Assembly: GCF_001263795.1 (NCBI RefSeq)
Contig: NZ_LHUR01000010.1
Coordinates: 117,237-181,236 of the forward strand
Direction: 5' to 3'
DNA: 64,000 nt
Source: Clostridium homopropionicum DSM 5847
GTDB taxonomy: Bacteria; Bacillota; Clostridia; Clostridiales; Clostridiaceae
Shown: piece by piece, positions 45,445-53,134 of the stretch
How the letters are laid out: each line of letters starts with the position of its first letter
How positions within the stretch are numbered: position 1 is the first letter of the stretch
Made by a program: the position numbers and the translations under genes
The notes under the pieces: generated by a model
What the model was told of the DNA's origin: nothing
Database searches by the model: none
Seen by the model: the letters and a program-made list of their open reading frames with translations, nothing else

Positions 45445-45559
45445 ATATTATTTTATATATTCTTTAGATACTTTAATATACAGCTTTTCAATTTATTTTT
45501 ACCTTATCTTATAACAGTTCCAAATCATACACTAGCATCCTCATATGTGAATAATTTAC

Positions 45560-45588
45560 TTGATTCATAGAAAAGTTTACTATATAAT
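45560..45588 (+). promoter_or_regulatory. nrdJ promoter
   Basis: TTGATT at 45560-45565 and TATAAT at 45583-45588 with a 17-bp spacer, 63 bp before the ATG. The -10 overlaps the first NrdR box by 2 bp. Confidence 0.8.
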
Positions 45589-45633
45589 ACTATATGTAGT
45601 GTGTCATTTCATATTGTTCACTATATGTAGTAC
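45587..45633 (+). promoter_or_regulatory. Tandem NrdR boxes in front of nrdJ
   Basis: ATACTATATGTAGTGT (45587-45602) and TCACTATATGTAGTAC (45618-45633) share the core ACTATATGTAGT and fit the NrdR consensus ACACWATATWTWGTGT. The starts are 31 bp apart, about three helical turns, as known for NrdR pairs. Box 1 covers the start of transcription. NrdR bound here should shut the gene down when dATP is high. The nrdR gene itself is not in the window. Confidence 0.85.
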
Positions 45634-45650
45634 CTTAAAGGAGGATTAAA

Positions 45651-48638
45651 ATGGATTCCATAAAAAAAATACTTATTAGATATTATACTAAGGAATTGGA
45701 AAAGGATAGTTCAAAAACAGTTTATGATTTGTTTCAATGGAAAAAAGTAGATGTAATATTAAAAGATTATAAAACTGGTGAAACCTTAACCGATATGAGA
45801 AGCTTAGAATTTCCTATAAATTTCTCTCAAAACGCATGTGATATCATAGCTTCAAAATATTTTAGGCGTACCGGTGTTCCAAATAAGCTTGGTTATGAGA
45901 ACAGCATGAAAATGGTAGCTCATAGATTAGTAAACTTTTGGCTTGAGGCTCTAAAGGATGAAAAAATAATCACCACAGAGGAAGAAGCTAAAATTTATTA
46001 CGATGAGATGGTTTATGGACTATTGAGCCAAATGTATGCACCAAATTCTCCTCAATGGTTTAATACTGGGTTATCCCTATCATACGGAATAAAGGGCTCA
46101 AAACAAGGAAATTATTATTATAGCGAAAAAGATAATTCAGTAGTTGAGAGCTTAGATGCCTATTCAAGAACCCAAGCATCTGCCTGCTTTATTTTATCTA
46201 TTGAAGATAAGCTTCTAGGACCACATTCCATTTCAGAGCAATACGTAACTGAAACAAGACTATTTAAAGGTGGTTCTGGTACTGGTACTAATTTTTCTCA
46301 CCTTAGAGCTAAAGGAGAGCCTCTTTCTGGAGGTGGCTTTTCATCAGGTCTTATGAGTTTCTTAAAAGGACTTGATAGAAATGCTGGTGCTATAAAGTCT
46401 GGGGGAACAACAAGACGTGCTGCTAAAATGCTTTGCCTTGATGTAGATCATCCTGAAATTATGGACTTTATAACCTGGAAGGCTAAAGAAGAGGATAAGG
46501 TTAGAGCTTTAGGTAAGATGGGCTATGACATTAGCTTTGAGGGAGAAGCTTATGAAACTGTTTCCGGTCAAAATGGAAATAACTCAGTAAGATTTTCTGA
46601 TGATTTCATGAGAAAAGTAAATAATCTTTCTATTAACTCTGACGCTAAAATAGAACTAAAAGGCAGAGTAAGTAACATAGTAAATAAAACCCTACTTGTA
46701 TCTGAGTTATGGGATGCCTTTAATAAATCTGCTTATGAATGTGCCGACCCTGCACCTCAATTTGATGACATTTTTAATGCTTGGCATACTTGTCCATCAG
46801 GAGAAGATGGTGTATTTAATGCTCCATACAATAGGATAAATTCAACAAATCCTTGCGGAGAATATGCATTTTTAGATGATACTTCATGTAATCTTGCTTC
46901 CATTAATATTTTTAATTTCTACAATATAAATAAAAAAGAATTTGATTTGGATGGATACATACATATGGTAGGGCTTATTCAATTAGCTTTAGAAGCATCT
47001 ATCCATTGGGGACAGTTTCCAACTGAAGATATAGCAAGAAAAACATATCTTTTTAGAACAACAGGCCTTGGTATAGCCAACTTAGCTTCACTATTTATGG
47101 CAATTGGATACCCTTATGATTCCGATGAAGCCAGAGCCCTTGCTTCTGCCTTAATAGGAATACTAACTGGTTATTCATATTATATTTCTTCATTAATGGC
47201 TAAGGAGGTTGGAAGTTTTAATAAGTATGAAATAAACAAGGAACATATGTTAAGAGTTATTAGAAACCATTCTAGAGTAGCCGGCGCTCTTGATTCAGCT
47301 TATGAAAACTTAAATTACGAACCTATTAAAGTTGATCATAACTTACTTAATAATAAAAACCATAGTAAATTAAGTGTTACTTTAAAGGAAATTTGGAAAA
47401 ATGCTCTTAAATCTGGTGAAAAATACGGCTACAGAAATGCCCAGGTATCGGTTATGGCTCCAACCGGAACTATCTCCCTTGCTATGGATTCTGGTGCTAC
47501 ATCCATTGAACCTTTCTTTAGTCATGTAGTTTATAAAAAGCTCTCGGGTGGTGGCTTTATGACTATTGTAAATCCTGTTTTAGAAGTATCGCTTAAGAAT
47601 CTTGGATACACTGATCAGGAGATTGATGACATTGTAAACTATATTATGCGAAAAGAAACTATAGAAGAAAATGGATTTGAATATGAAAAAATAGTTGATG
47701 GAAAAATTGAAGGAGCCCCTCATTTAAAAGAAGAACATCTCCCAATTTTTGATACTGCCAATAAGTGCGGAAGTGGTAAAAGGTATATTGCCCCAATGGG
47801 TCATGTTAAATTAGTTGCAGCTATTACCCCACTTATTTCTGGAGCAGTTTCAAAAACTGTAAATCTTCCTAAAACGGCAACTATTGATGAATTTAAATCG
47901 GTAACTCTTAATTCATGGTGCCTAGGAGTTAAGGGAATAACTCTATATAGAGATGGTTCCAAAGCTAGCCAGCCTCTAAATACAAGTCTTTCAGAGGATG
48001 GAAGTAAAAGAATTGAAGATTTGAATTATTATGAGCTATTAGATAAAGTTCGAGACCTTCAATCTAAACATCATTATTCTAAGAGGGATAAACTAATAGG
48101 AATAAGACAAGGTACTACTCATCCTGCTCAAATTGATGATGTTAAAATATATACTACTGTTAATAGAAATACTGAAGGGGAAATTTCAGAAATATATATA
48201 ACTACTGATAGAGAAGGAACTATAATTACTGGATTATTAAATTCTCTTTCAAAATCAATTTCCGTAATGCTTCAATACCATGTAGCACCGCAAGACATCG
48301 CTAGAATGCTTAGAGGACAAAAATATGAACCATATGGTTATGTAAAGAAGCATCCGTATATAAAATACGTAACATCTATTTCAGACTTAATTAGTAAAAT
48401 AATTGATATAGAACTTGGGGATTTTACAAGGTGTCAAGTAAAAGATGAAGAGTATATGGCAAAAACCTTAAATGCTAATTTTAGAAATTCTTATACTGCT
48501 CCTAAACCAGAAGATATTAGTCAGGAGGGAGAACGTCTATATGATAGTATTTGCCCAACCTGTTCAAGTACCCGAATGGTTAAAAACGGTACTTGTAAAG
48601 TTTGTCTTGATTGCGGCTCCACAACAGGATGCAGCTAA
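45651..48638 (+). CDS. nrdJ: Adenosylcobalamin-dependent (class II) ribonucleotide reductase
   Basis: Makes deoxyribonucleotides with vitamin B12 as radical source, working with or without oxygen. The 995-residue monomeric enzyme has the substrate-binding segment APNSPQWFNTGLSLSYG, TQASACFILSIED and KGGSGTGTNFSHLRAKGE, NPCGEYAFLDDTSCNLASIN (active-site cysteine), and MAPTGTISLAMDSGATSIEP. The C terminus ends in CPTCSSTRMVKNGTCKVCLDCG, which feeds electrons back to the active site or binds zinc. AAAGGAGGAT precedes the ATG. The operator upstream is a pair of NrdR boxes; I see no B12 riboswitch. A hairpin terminator follows. Confidence 0.96.
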   Translation: MDSIKKILIRYYTKELEKDSSKTVYDLFQWKKVDVILKDYKTGETLTDMRSLEFPINFSQNACDIIASKYFRRTGVPNKLGYENSMKMVAHRLVNFWLEALKDEKIITTEEEAKIYYDEMVYGLLSQMYAPNSPQWFNTGLSLSYGIKGSKQGNYYYSEKDNSVVESLDAYSRTQASACFILSIEDKLLGPHSISEQYVTETRLFKGGSGTGTNFSHLRAKGEPLSGGGFSSGLMSFLKGLDRNAGAIKSGGTTRRAAKMLCLDVDHPEIMDFITWKAKEEDKVRALGKMGYDISFEGEAYETVSGQNGNNSVRFSDDFMRKVNNLSINSDAKIELKGRVSNIVNKTLLVSELWDAFNKSAYECADPAPQFDDIFNAWHTCPSGEDGVFNAPYNRINSTNPCGEYAFLDDTSCNLASINIFNFYNINKKEFDLDGYIHMVGLIQLALEASIHWGQFPTEDIARKTYLFRTTGLGIANLASLFMAIGYPYDSDEARALASALIGILTGYSYYISSLMAKEVGSFNKYEINKEHMLRVIRNHSRVAGALDSAYENLNYEPIKVDHNLLNNKNHSKLSVTLKEIWKNALKSGEKYGYRNAQVSVMAPTGTISLAMDSGATSIEPFFSHVVYKKLSGGGFMTIVNPVLEVSLKNLGYTDQEIDDIVNYIMRKETIEENGFEYEKIVDGKIEGAPHLKEEHLPIFDTANKCGSGKRYIAPMGHVKLVAAITPLISGAVSKTVNLPKTATIDEFKSVTLNSWCLGVKGITLYRDGSKASQPLNTSLSEDGSKRIEDLNYYELLDKVRDLQSKHHYSKRDKLIGIRQGTTHPAQIDDVKIYTTVNRNTEGEISEIYITTDREGTIITGLLNSLSKSISVMLQYHVAPQDIARMLRGQKYEPYGYVKKHPYIKYVTSISDLISKIIDIELGDFTRCQVKDEEYMAKTLNANFRNSYTAPKPEDISQEGERLYDSICPTCSSTRMVKNGTCKVCLDCGSTTGCS

Positions 48639-48672
48639 AGATACTATTAATTCATAAGTAATAAATAGATTG

Positions 48673-48712
48673 AAAATCACTACTTAAACCCAAAATTAAG
48701 TAGTGATTTTTT
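48673..48712 (+). terminator. Terminator of nrdJ
   Basis: AAAATCACTACTTAA (48673-48687) pairs perfectly with TTAAGTAGTGATTTT (48696-48710), 8-nt loop, U run after. Confidence 0.92.
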
Positions 48713-48774
48713 AATATTAGTATCTTATTATCTATAAAATATATATCTAACAAATATCTTCTATATAAGATATC

Positions 48775-49440
48775 CTAATCAATTAATGTTATTCCTAACT
48801 TTTTATAAAATTGATAGTCTACATTATGACTTATAGTTAGGTTATTATCTTTTCTAAACTTTATTACATATTCTTTCATGCCTTCTCCATATATTCCATC
48901 TAAATGCCCTGGATAATATCCTTTTTCCTTCATCTTTCTCTGTACCTCATAAACTGCTGAACCTCTGTCTCCAGGTTTTAGTGTAATCAAACCCTTTTCG
49001 AAAGGCCCAAAAGGGCCTGCATAAATTGATACTATCATTCCATATGTCACATATTCATACAACTCCTCAACATCCTTATTAAACATTCTAATACAGCCAT
49101 GTGAAGCTTCTGATCCAATTGTATGTGGCTTATTGGTTCCATGAATTCCAAACTTTCCCCAGGGTACATTTATTCCAATCCACCTTGTTCCAAAGCCTCC
49201 GCTCCATTTCCCCATACTCACTACTTTCCAGGTACCGATGGGCGAAGGAGTTTCTAATTTGCCACTAGCTATACTATATTTTTTTACTATTATGTTGTTA
49301 TCTTTATCTACTAAATAAAGTCTTTCTTCATTAAGATCTACTAATATAGCAAGATTCTTCTTAGAATTTTCAATAGGTGCTGCATTTACAGTATATTCAC
49401 TAATATTAAAAATAAATAAGATGATTAGATATAAAATCAT
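48775..49440 (-). CDS. L,D-transpeptidase (YkuD) with C-terminal peptidoglycan-binding domain
   Basis: Makes 3-3 cross-links in peptidoglycan or attaches proteins to it, and resists most penicillins. The 221-residue protein has an N-terminal signal (MILYLIILFIFNISEYTVNA), the YkuD domain (LAILVDLNEERLYLVDKDN, TPSPIGTWKVV, and the catalytic FGIHGTNKPHTIGSEASHGC then IRMFNKDVEELY, with the His and Cys residues in place) and a C-terminal PG_binding_1 domain (LKPGDRGSAVYEVQRKMKEK). AAAAGGAAG precedes the ATG. It lies alone between nrdJ and the PHP gene. Confidence 0.92.
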   Translation of the reverse strand: MILYLIILFIFNISEYTVNAAPIENSKKNLAILVDLNEERLYLVDKDNNIIVKKYSIASGKLETPSPIGTWKVVSMGKWSGGFGTRWIGINVPWGKFGIHGTNKPHTIGSEASHGCIRMFNKDVEELYEYVTYGMIVSIYAGPFGPFEKGLITLKPGDRGSAVYEVQRKMKEKGYYPGHLDGIYGEGMKEYVIKFRKDNNLTISHNVDYQFYKKLGITLID

Positions 49441-49570
49441 AGTCTTCCTTTTAAGCCTTATCTTAACCAGCTATAACACCTCATTTCATATCAAAACAAA
49501 TCTAAAAAGTCCCTTTATTATGATTTGATATTTTAAAGATAAAAATACCGAGAAAAAATAAAAATCCTAT

Positions 49571-49618
49571 AAGAATAAAATGGGACATCTTAAAAATTAG
49601 ATATCCCATTTTATTCTT
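49571..49618 (-). terminator. Terminator after the PHP-domain gene
   Basis: 20-bp arms (49571-49590 and 49599-49618) with one mismatch. The gene stop codon overlaps the right arm. Confidence 0.85.
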
Positions 49619-50387
49619 AATGTGCAAATTCAATTTTTCTATTTTTATAATAGACTGCTCTTAAATTGCAATAATCAATAATATCCTTTGCAAGTTCAAA
49701 ATTCTTACCTATATCTTCTGGTCTATGTGCATCAGAGCCTAAAGTCACATATTTGCCACCTAAATCAAAATAATTCTTATATATTTTTATTAAATTTTCT
49801 ACGGCTTTCTTATCTCCAAGCCTTCTTGTGTTCAATTCTAAACACATTCCCATATGAATTACTTTTCGCAATACTTCATTTATATATTCTCTATACTCTT
49901 CATAATACATCTCTTTATCATTATAGACTGCACACCTTGAAATGTAATCAATATGGCCTAAACTATCTACAAAAGAATGCTCTTCTAGGCAATTTATTAT
50001 TTGCTTAAAATACTCAATGTAAAGTTCTTTTTTACTTATGCTTTTATAAATTTTTTCAGCCTCATACAAATCTGTGTCATACATTTCATGAAGAGAACCT
50101 ATTACATAATCAAATGGATAGTCCGTAGATATTGCCCTATTTTCCTTAGAATATCTATTACTCATGCCAATCTCTACTCCAAGTAAAAGGTTTTCTCCTC
50201 TATATGATCCATATTCATTAAAATAGTCCTTTATATTAAAGTTAAATTGACTTTTATCCTTATAATTTAAATCTATATGCTCAGTTACTATAATTCCAAT
50301 TTGATTATTCTTAATTTTATTTATAGCCTCTTCTATATTCATTTTAGAATCCGTAGAATACTTTGTATGTAAATGTGTATCAAACAT
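49617..50387 (-). CDS. PHP-domain phosphatase (histidinol-phosphatase-like)
   Basis: A 256-residue PHP phosphoesterase. Metal-binding motifs: MFDTHLHTKYS, VTEHIDL, EIGMS, DYVIGSLHEMY, LGHIDYISR and GSDAHRPEDIG. This matches HisK-type histidinol phosphatases, but no his genes are near; other PHP phosphatases have similar motifs, so the substrate is uncertain. The ATG at 50387 follows AAAGGGAGAG; the longer frame lacks a site. The gene for a small membrane protein lies 56 bp upstream, separated by a terminator. Confidence 0.82.
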   Translation of the reverse strand: MFDTHLHTKYSTDSKMNIEEAINKIKNNQIGIIVTEHIDLNYKDKSQFNFNIKDYFNEYGSYRGENLLLGVEIGMSNRYSKENRAISTDYPFDYVIGSLHEMYDTDLYEAEKIYKSISKKELYIEYFKQIINCLEEHSFVDSLGHIDYISRCAVYNDKEMYYEEYREYINEVLRKVIHMGMCLELNTRRLGDKKAVENLIKIYKNYFDLGGKYVTLGSDAHRPEDIGKNFELAKDIIDYCNLRAVYYKNRKIEFAH

Positions 50388-50402
50388 CTTTTCTCTCCCT
50401 TT

Positions 50403-50434
50403 AAAAAAACAGCAAAACATCTTTATGTTTTGCT
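50403..50434 (-). terminator. Terminator after the small membrane-protein gene
   Basis: AGCAAAACAT (50411-50420) and ATGTTTTGCT (50425-50434) pair perfectly across a 4-nt loop, with a run of seven U on the minus strand. Confidence 0.92.
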
Positions 50435-50443
50435 TAATTTAAC

Positions 50444-50830
50444 CTATTTCTTTTTTCTAGTTTTACTCTTAGCTGATATTACTTCCATAGAACCATCTTT
50501 TATTCTATTTGGCTTTGCTTTAGCCTTTATAACTCCATTACGTGTTTCAACTTTTGGCTTTTTCTTTGCTCCTTTTCCGTATAATCCAATCAAATCCATA
50601 AACCATAAAAAGAAAATTAAGAATACGCCCATATGAAGGTATTGCCATACACCTACTATTTTACCACTCCAAATTATATTTGGAACTGCAAAGATTACCG
50701 CAGCAATAACAAGTATTACCCATTTATTTACCTTAATATTATCAAAAACAAAAATCTTTAGTGCATTATAAACTAGTAAAATTATAATGACCATTATTAA
50801 CATTGGTATAAATGCCTTTAAAAACTCCAT
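50444..50830 (-). CDS. Small hypothetical membrane protein with basic tail
   Basis: Unrecognised 128-residue protein. Three membrane helices are visible (~5-27, VILVIAAVIFAVPNIIW, and YLHMGVFLIFFLWFMDLIG), followed by a long lysine- and arginine-rich tail ending in SKTRKKK, which would lie in the cytoplasm and could contact nucleic acid or phospholipid. It has GAGGAGG before the ATG and a strong terminator, so it is a real, monocistronic gene. No context clue to function. Confidence 0.75.
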   Translation of the reverse strand: MEFLKAFIPMLIMVIIILLVYNALKIFVFDNIKVNKWVILVIAAVIFAVPNIIWSGKIVGVWQYLHMGVFLIFFLWFMDLIGLYGKGAKKKPKVETRNGVIKAKAKPNRIKDGSMEVISAKSKTRKKK

Positions 50831-51117
50831 TGTGTTTCCTCCTCATAGTCTAATTGTGTACATTATTATTATACATATATATTTCTATATTTATCAAGGT
50901 TAATCTACATTAACCTCCCATTTATTATGAATAAATATTATTTTCAGTAATTATCTTTATGCTATATATTATTTTTAAAGTTATGTTATAAAATCATAAT
51001 ATATTTTATGAATAATTATAATATTGATAAAAAAACGTTAAATTTCTAATAATTAATCAATAAAATATGTAATAAAAAAATATTTTCATAATATATTAAT
51101 AATTACTATTGTTTTTT
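50831..51117. other. AT-rich intergenic region with no recognisable gene
   Basis: About 290 bp of very AT-rich sequence between the divergent membrane-protein and Lrp genes. I see no frame with a ribosome site, no strong hairpin apart from short AT palindromes, and no repeat. It should contain the minus-strand promoter of the membrane-protein gene. Confidence 0.6.
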
Positions 51118-51147
51118 TTGATAAATTATTAATAATTCTGTTATAAT
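51118..51147 (+). promoter_or_regulatory. Promoter of the Lrp/AsnC-family gene
   Basis: TTGATA at 51118-51123 and TATAAT at 51142-51147 with an 18-bp spacer, 35 bp before the chosen start. Confidence 0.7.
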
Positions 51148-51181
51148 GTTATTAAATATATTATCTCTTGAGGTGGTTTCT

Positions 51182-51646
51182 ATGGATTTAAAAATAAACG
51201 GACTTGATGATCTAGATATTCAGATATTAGAAATATTAATAAGAGATTCTAGAACTCCATACTTGGAAATAGCAAGAAAATGTCACGTTAGTGGCGGTAC
51301 TATTCATGTTAGAATGAAAAAAATGGAGGATATGGGTATCATAAGGGGGACTAAGCTTATCTTAGACAATAGTAAGCTTGGTTATGATGTATGTTGTTTT
51401 ATAGGTATATATTTAGACAAGGCTGCTTCCTATGTAAGCGTCCTATCAGAGCTTGAAAAAATAAGTGAAGTAGTAGAATTACATTATACTACTGGAGAAT
51501 ACTCTGTGTTTATGAAAGTTATTTGTAAAAGCATAGGAGACTTACAAAATTTGCTAATGAACAAAATTCAAGCTATTCCTGAAATTCAAAGAACAGATAC
51601 ATTAATTTCATTATCACAGCCTATTGAAAGAAATGTTCAACTTTAA
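51182..51646 (+). CDS. Lrp/AsnC-family transcriptional regulator
   Basis: The 154 residues comprise an N-terminal helix-turn-helix (LDDLDIQILEILIRDSRTPY, IARKCHVSGGTIHVRMKKME) and a C-terminal RAM ligand/oligomerisation domain (CCFIGIYLDKAASYVSVLSE, VVELHYTTGEYSVFMKVICK). Such regulators sense amino acids. The ATG at 51182 has GAGGTGG upstream; the extended frame does not. Its neighbours, a DUF378 protein and a tryptophan transporter, do not fix a ligand, and no gene for direct autoregulation can be seen. It has a terminator at 51670-51706. Confidence 0.93.
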   Translation: MDLKINGLDDLDIQILEILIRDSRTPYLEIARKCHVSGGTIHVRMKKMEDMGIIRGTKLILDNSKLGYDVCCFIGIYLDKAASYVSVLSELEKISEVVELHYTTGEYSVFMKVICKSIGDLQNLLMNKIQAIPEIQRTDTLISLSQPIERNVQL

Positions 51647-51669
51647 TACATATAGTATTTCCTTAAATT

Positions 51670-51706
51670 AAAGCTGTACTGATTGTGCTTTTCAGTATAG
51701 CTTTTC
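51670..51706 (+). terminator. Terminator of the Lrp/AsnC-family gene
   Basis: AAAGCTGTACTGA (51670-51682) and TCAGTATAGCTTT (51692-51704) pair with one G-U, and a U-rich run follows. Confidence 0.88.
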
Positions 51707-51804
51707 ATATTTTTACTATTTGGTTTATTTATTAGTTAATATTTTTTTATTAATTGCTAATAATATTTTTGTAAAAATATTTTATAAAGGAGATGTAACT
51801 TCTT

Positions 51805-52014
51805 ATGAGAACATTTGATGCAATTGCACTTATCTTAGTTGTTATAGGCGCAATTAACTGGGGACTTATCGGTTTTTTTAGATATGATCTTGTTGCTTCA
51901 ATATTTGGAGATTTCTCAGGACTTACTAGAACTATATATGCTTTAGTTGGTATTGCTGGACTTTATGCTATTTCTTTCTTTGGTAGAGATAGAGAACCTA
52001 GAGAAACAAAATAG
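51805..52014 (+). CDS. DUF378-family small membrane protein (YuzA-like)
   Basis: 69 residues with two membrane helices: FDAIALILVVIGAINWGLIG and TIYALVGIAGLYAISFF. The INWGLIGFFRYDLVASIFG centre is the DUF378 signature. Function is unknown in the family. AAAGGAGATG precedes the ATG. Its TAG stop lies inside a long palindrome that probably ends transcription. Confidence 0.9.
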   Translation: MRTFDAIALILVVIGAINWGLIGFFRYDLVASIFGDFSGLTRTIYALVGIAGLYAISFFGRDREPRETK

Positions 52015-52075
52015 AAAAATTAAAAAAAATCTCAAATATTTTAAAATATTTGAGATTTTTTTTAATTTTTCTATT
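52010..52075. terminator. 66-bp perfect palindrome, probable terminator of the DUF378 gene
   Basis: 33-bp arms with no unpaired loop, centred between 52042 and 52043 (core CTCAAATATTTT then AAAATATTTGAG, flanked by A and T runs). The stop codon of the DUF378 gene is in the left arm, and the promoter -35 of the T-box transcript begins at its right edge. Being symmetric, it can stop transcription in both directions. Confidence 0.8.
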
Positions 52076-52102
52076 GACTTTATCACTTTATTACATTAAA
52101 AT
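52074..52102 (+). promoter_or_regulatory. Promoter of the trpP T-box transcript
   Basis: TTGACT at 52074-52079 and TAAAAT at 52097-52102 with a 17-bp spacer; the transcript would begin near 52109, just upstream of stem I of the T-box. Confidence 0.7.
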
Positions 52103-52129
52103 AAATTCAATAGTTTGTTTTCAAAATCT

Positions 52130-52397
52130 TTGATCAGGAATAGTAACTTTAGGATTTAGTTTCAGAGAGTTGAGGATGGTGGGATCTCAATACGATAACC
52201 TTTAGTGAATGGACCTGTTAGATGTAAACCGAAATCTTTTTAGAGAGTAGTATTTACCGTGATTCGCTCGTTACAGCGATAGGATATGTATGTATCTGAA
52301 ATGAGATATGAATGAAGCTTTTCTTTATACACTTTATTCATAATTTAGGTGGCAACGCGAATGATACTTCGCCCTATAATTAGGGCGGAGTTTTTTT
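52130..52397 (+). ncRNA. T-box leader (riboswitch) sensing uncharged tRNA-Trp
   Basis: Stem I elements (GATCAGGAATAGTAA, AGAGAGTT, GGATGGTGGGATC) are followed by the specifier in GTGAATGGACC. The codon TGG (52210-52212) reads tryptophan. The antiterminator box GGTGGCAACGCG is at 52348-52359; its TGGC bulge pairs with the GCCA end expected for a tRNA-Trp with discriminator G. A terminator hairpin follows: ACTTCGCCCTA (52366-52376) with TAGGGCGGAGT (52381-52391), one G-U, then a U run. Uncharged tRNA-Trp should favour the antiterminator and switch on trpP downstream. A two-codon ATG GCT TGA reading with a GGTGGTGAG site sits at 52411-52432. Confidence 0.93.
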
Positions 52398-52519
52398 ATT
52401 TTTAGAAAAGGTGGTGAGTTATTATGGCTTGAAAGGAACTATCCTCAAATTGGTTATATAATACACAACTTGCAAATTGCAATTATAACAATTTTTATTT
52501 AAGAAGGGATGAATTAATT

Positions 52520-53047
52520 ATGAAATTAAATGTAAAAAAGCTTATCATTAACTCACTATTACTAGCTGTAGGATTGATACTACATGAAATAACACCACCG
52601 ATTATTATGGGAATGAAGCCCGATCTTGCATTAATAATGTTATTTATAGTAATTTTAATTAATGATGATTATCAAACTGCTTTAACTTCTGGAATTGTTT
52701 GTGGAATTCTGACTGCGCTAACTACAGGCTTTCCAAATGGACAAGTTCCAAACATCATAGATAAAATAGTGACTTCACATGCTGTATACTTAATGTTATT
52801 ACCAATTAGAAACAAATTAAATTCACAAGTAAAAGCTGTTGTTATTACTATAATTGGAACTATCATTAGTGGTTCAGTTTTCCTAGGATCAGCTGCCATT
52901 TTAGCAGGATTACCTGGAGGAGCTTCCTTTAAAGCTTTATTTATAGGTGTAGTACTTCCAGCAACTTTAATTAACGCTATTGGAGGAGTTATCCTTTACA
53001 ATATAATAAATATTTCTTTAAAAAGATCAAACTCAAAAGTATATTAA
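52520..53047 (+). CDS. trpP: Tryptophan transporter TrpP
   Basis: A 175-residue membrane protein with about five helices (LLLAVGLILHEITPPI, DLALIMLFIVILI, AVVITIIGTIISGSVFLGSA and others). It matches the TrpP (ECF S-component-like) family for tryptophan uptake. GAAGGGATG precedes the ATG. A tryptophan T-box with specifier TGG lies just upstream, so import rises when charged tRNA-Trp falls; this is strong context for the substrate. It has a hairpin terminator after the stop that converges with argH. Confidence 0.93.
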   Translation: MKLNVKKLIINSLLLAVGLILHEITPPIIMGMKPDLALIMLFIVILINDDYQTALTSGIVCGILTALTTGFPNGQVPNIIDKIVTSHAVYLMLLPIRNKLNSQVKAVVITIIGTIISGSVFLGSAAILAGLPGGASFKALFIGVVLPATLINAIGGVILYNIINISLKRSNSKVY

Positions 53048-53073
53048 TTTATAATATGCTGACTTTAATACTG

Positions 53074-53118
53074 ATAGTAAAAAAACATGCAGGACCCCCT
53101 CCTGCATGTTTTTACTAT
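53074..53118. terminator. Bidirectional terminator between trpP and argH
   Basis: ACATGCAGGA (53085-53094) and TCCTGCATGT (53100-53109) form the core across a C-rich loop, extended by ATAGTAAAA and TTTTACTAT. It lies between the two convergent genes. Confidence 0.9.
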
Positions 53119-53134
53119 CTTTTTATTTTATTTG

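Noticed and set aside
45389..45650. Cobalamin riboswitch before nrdJ
   Set aside because: No B12-box or long structured leader was seen; the transcript start appears to be only about 55 bp before the ATG and the region is filled by the promoter and NrdR boxes.
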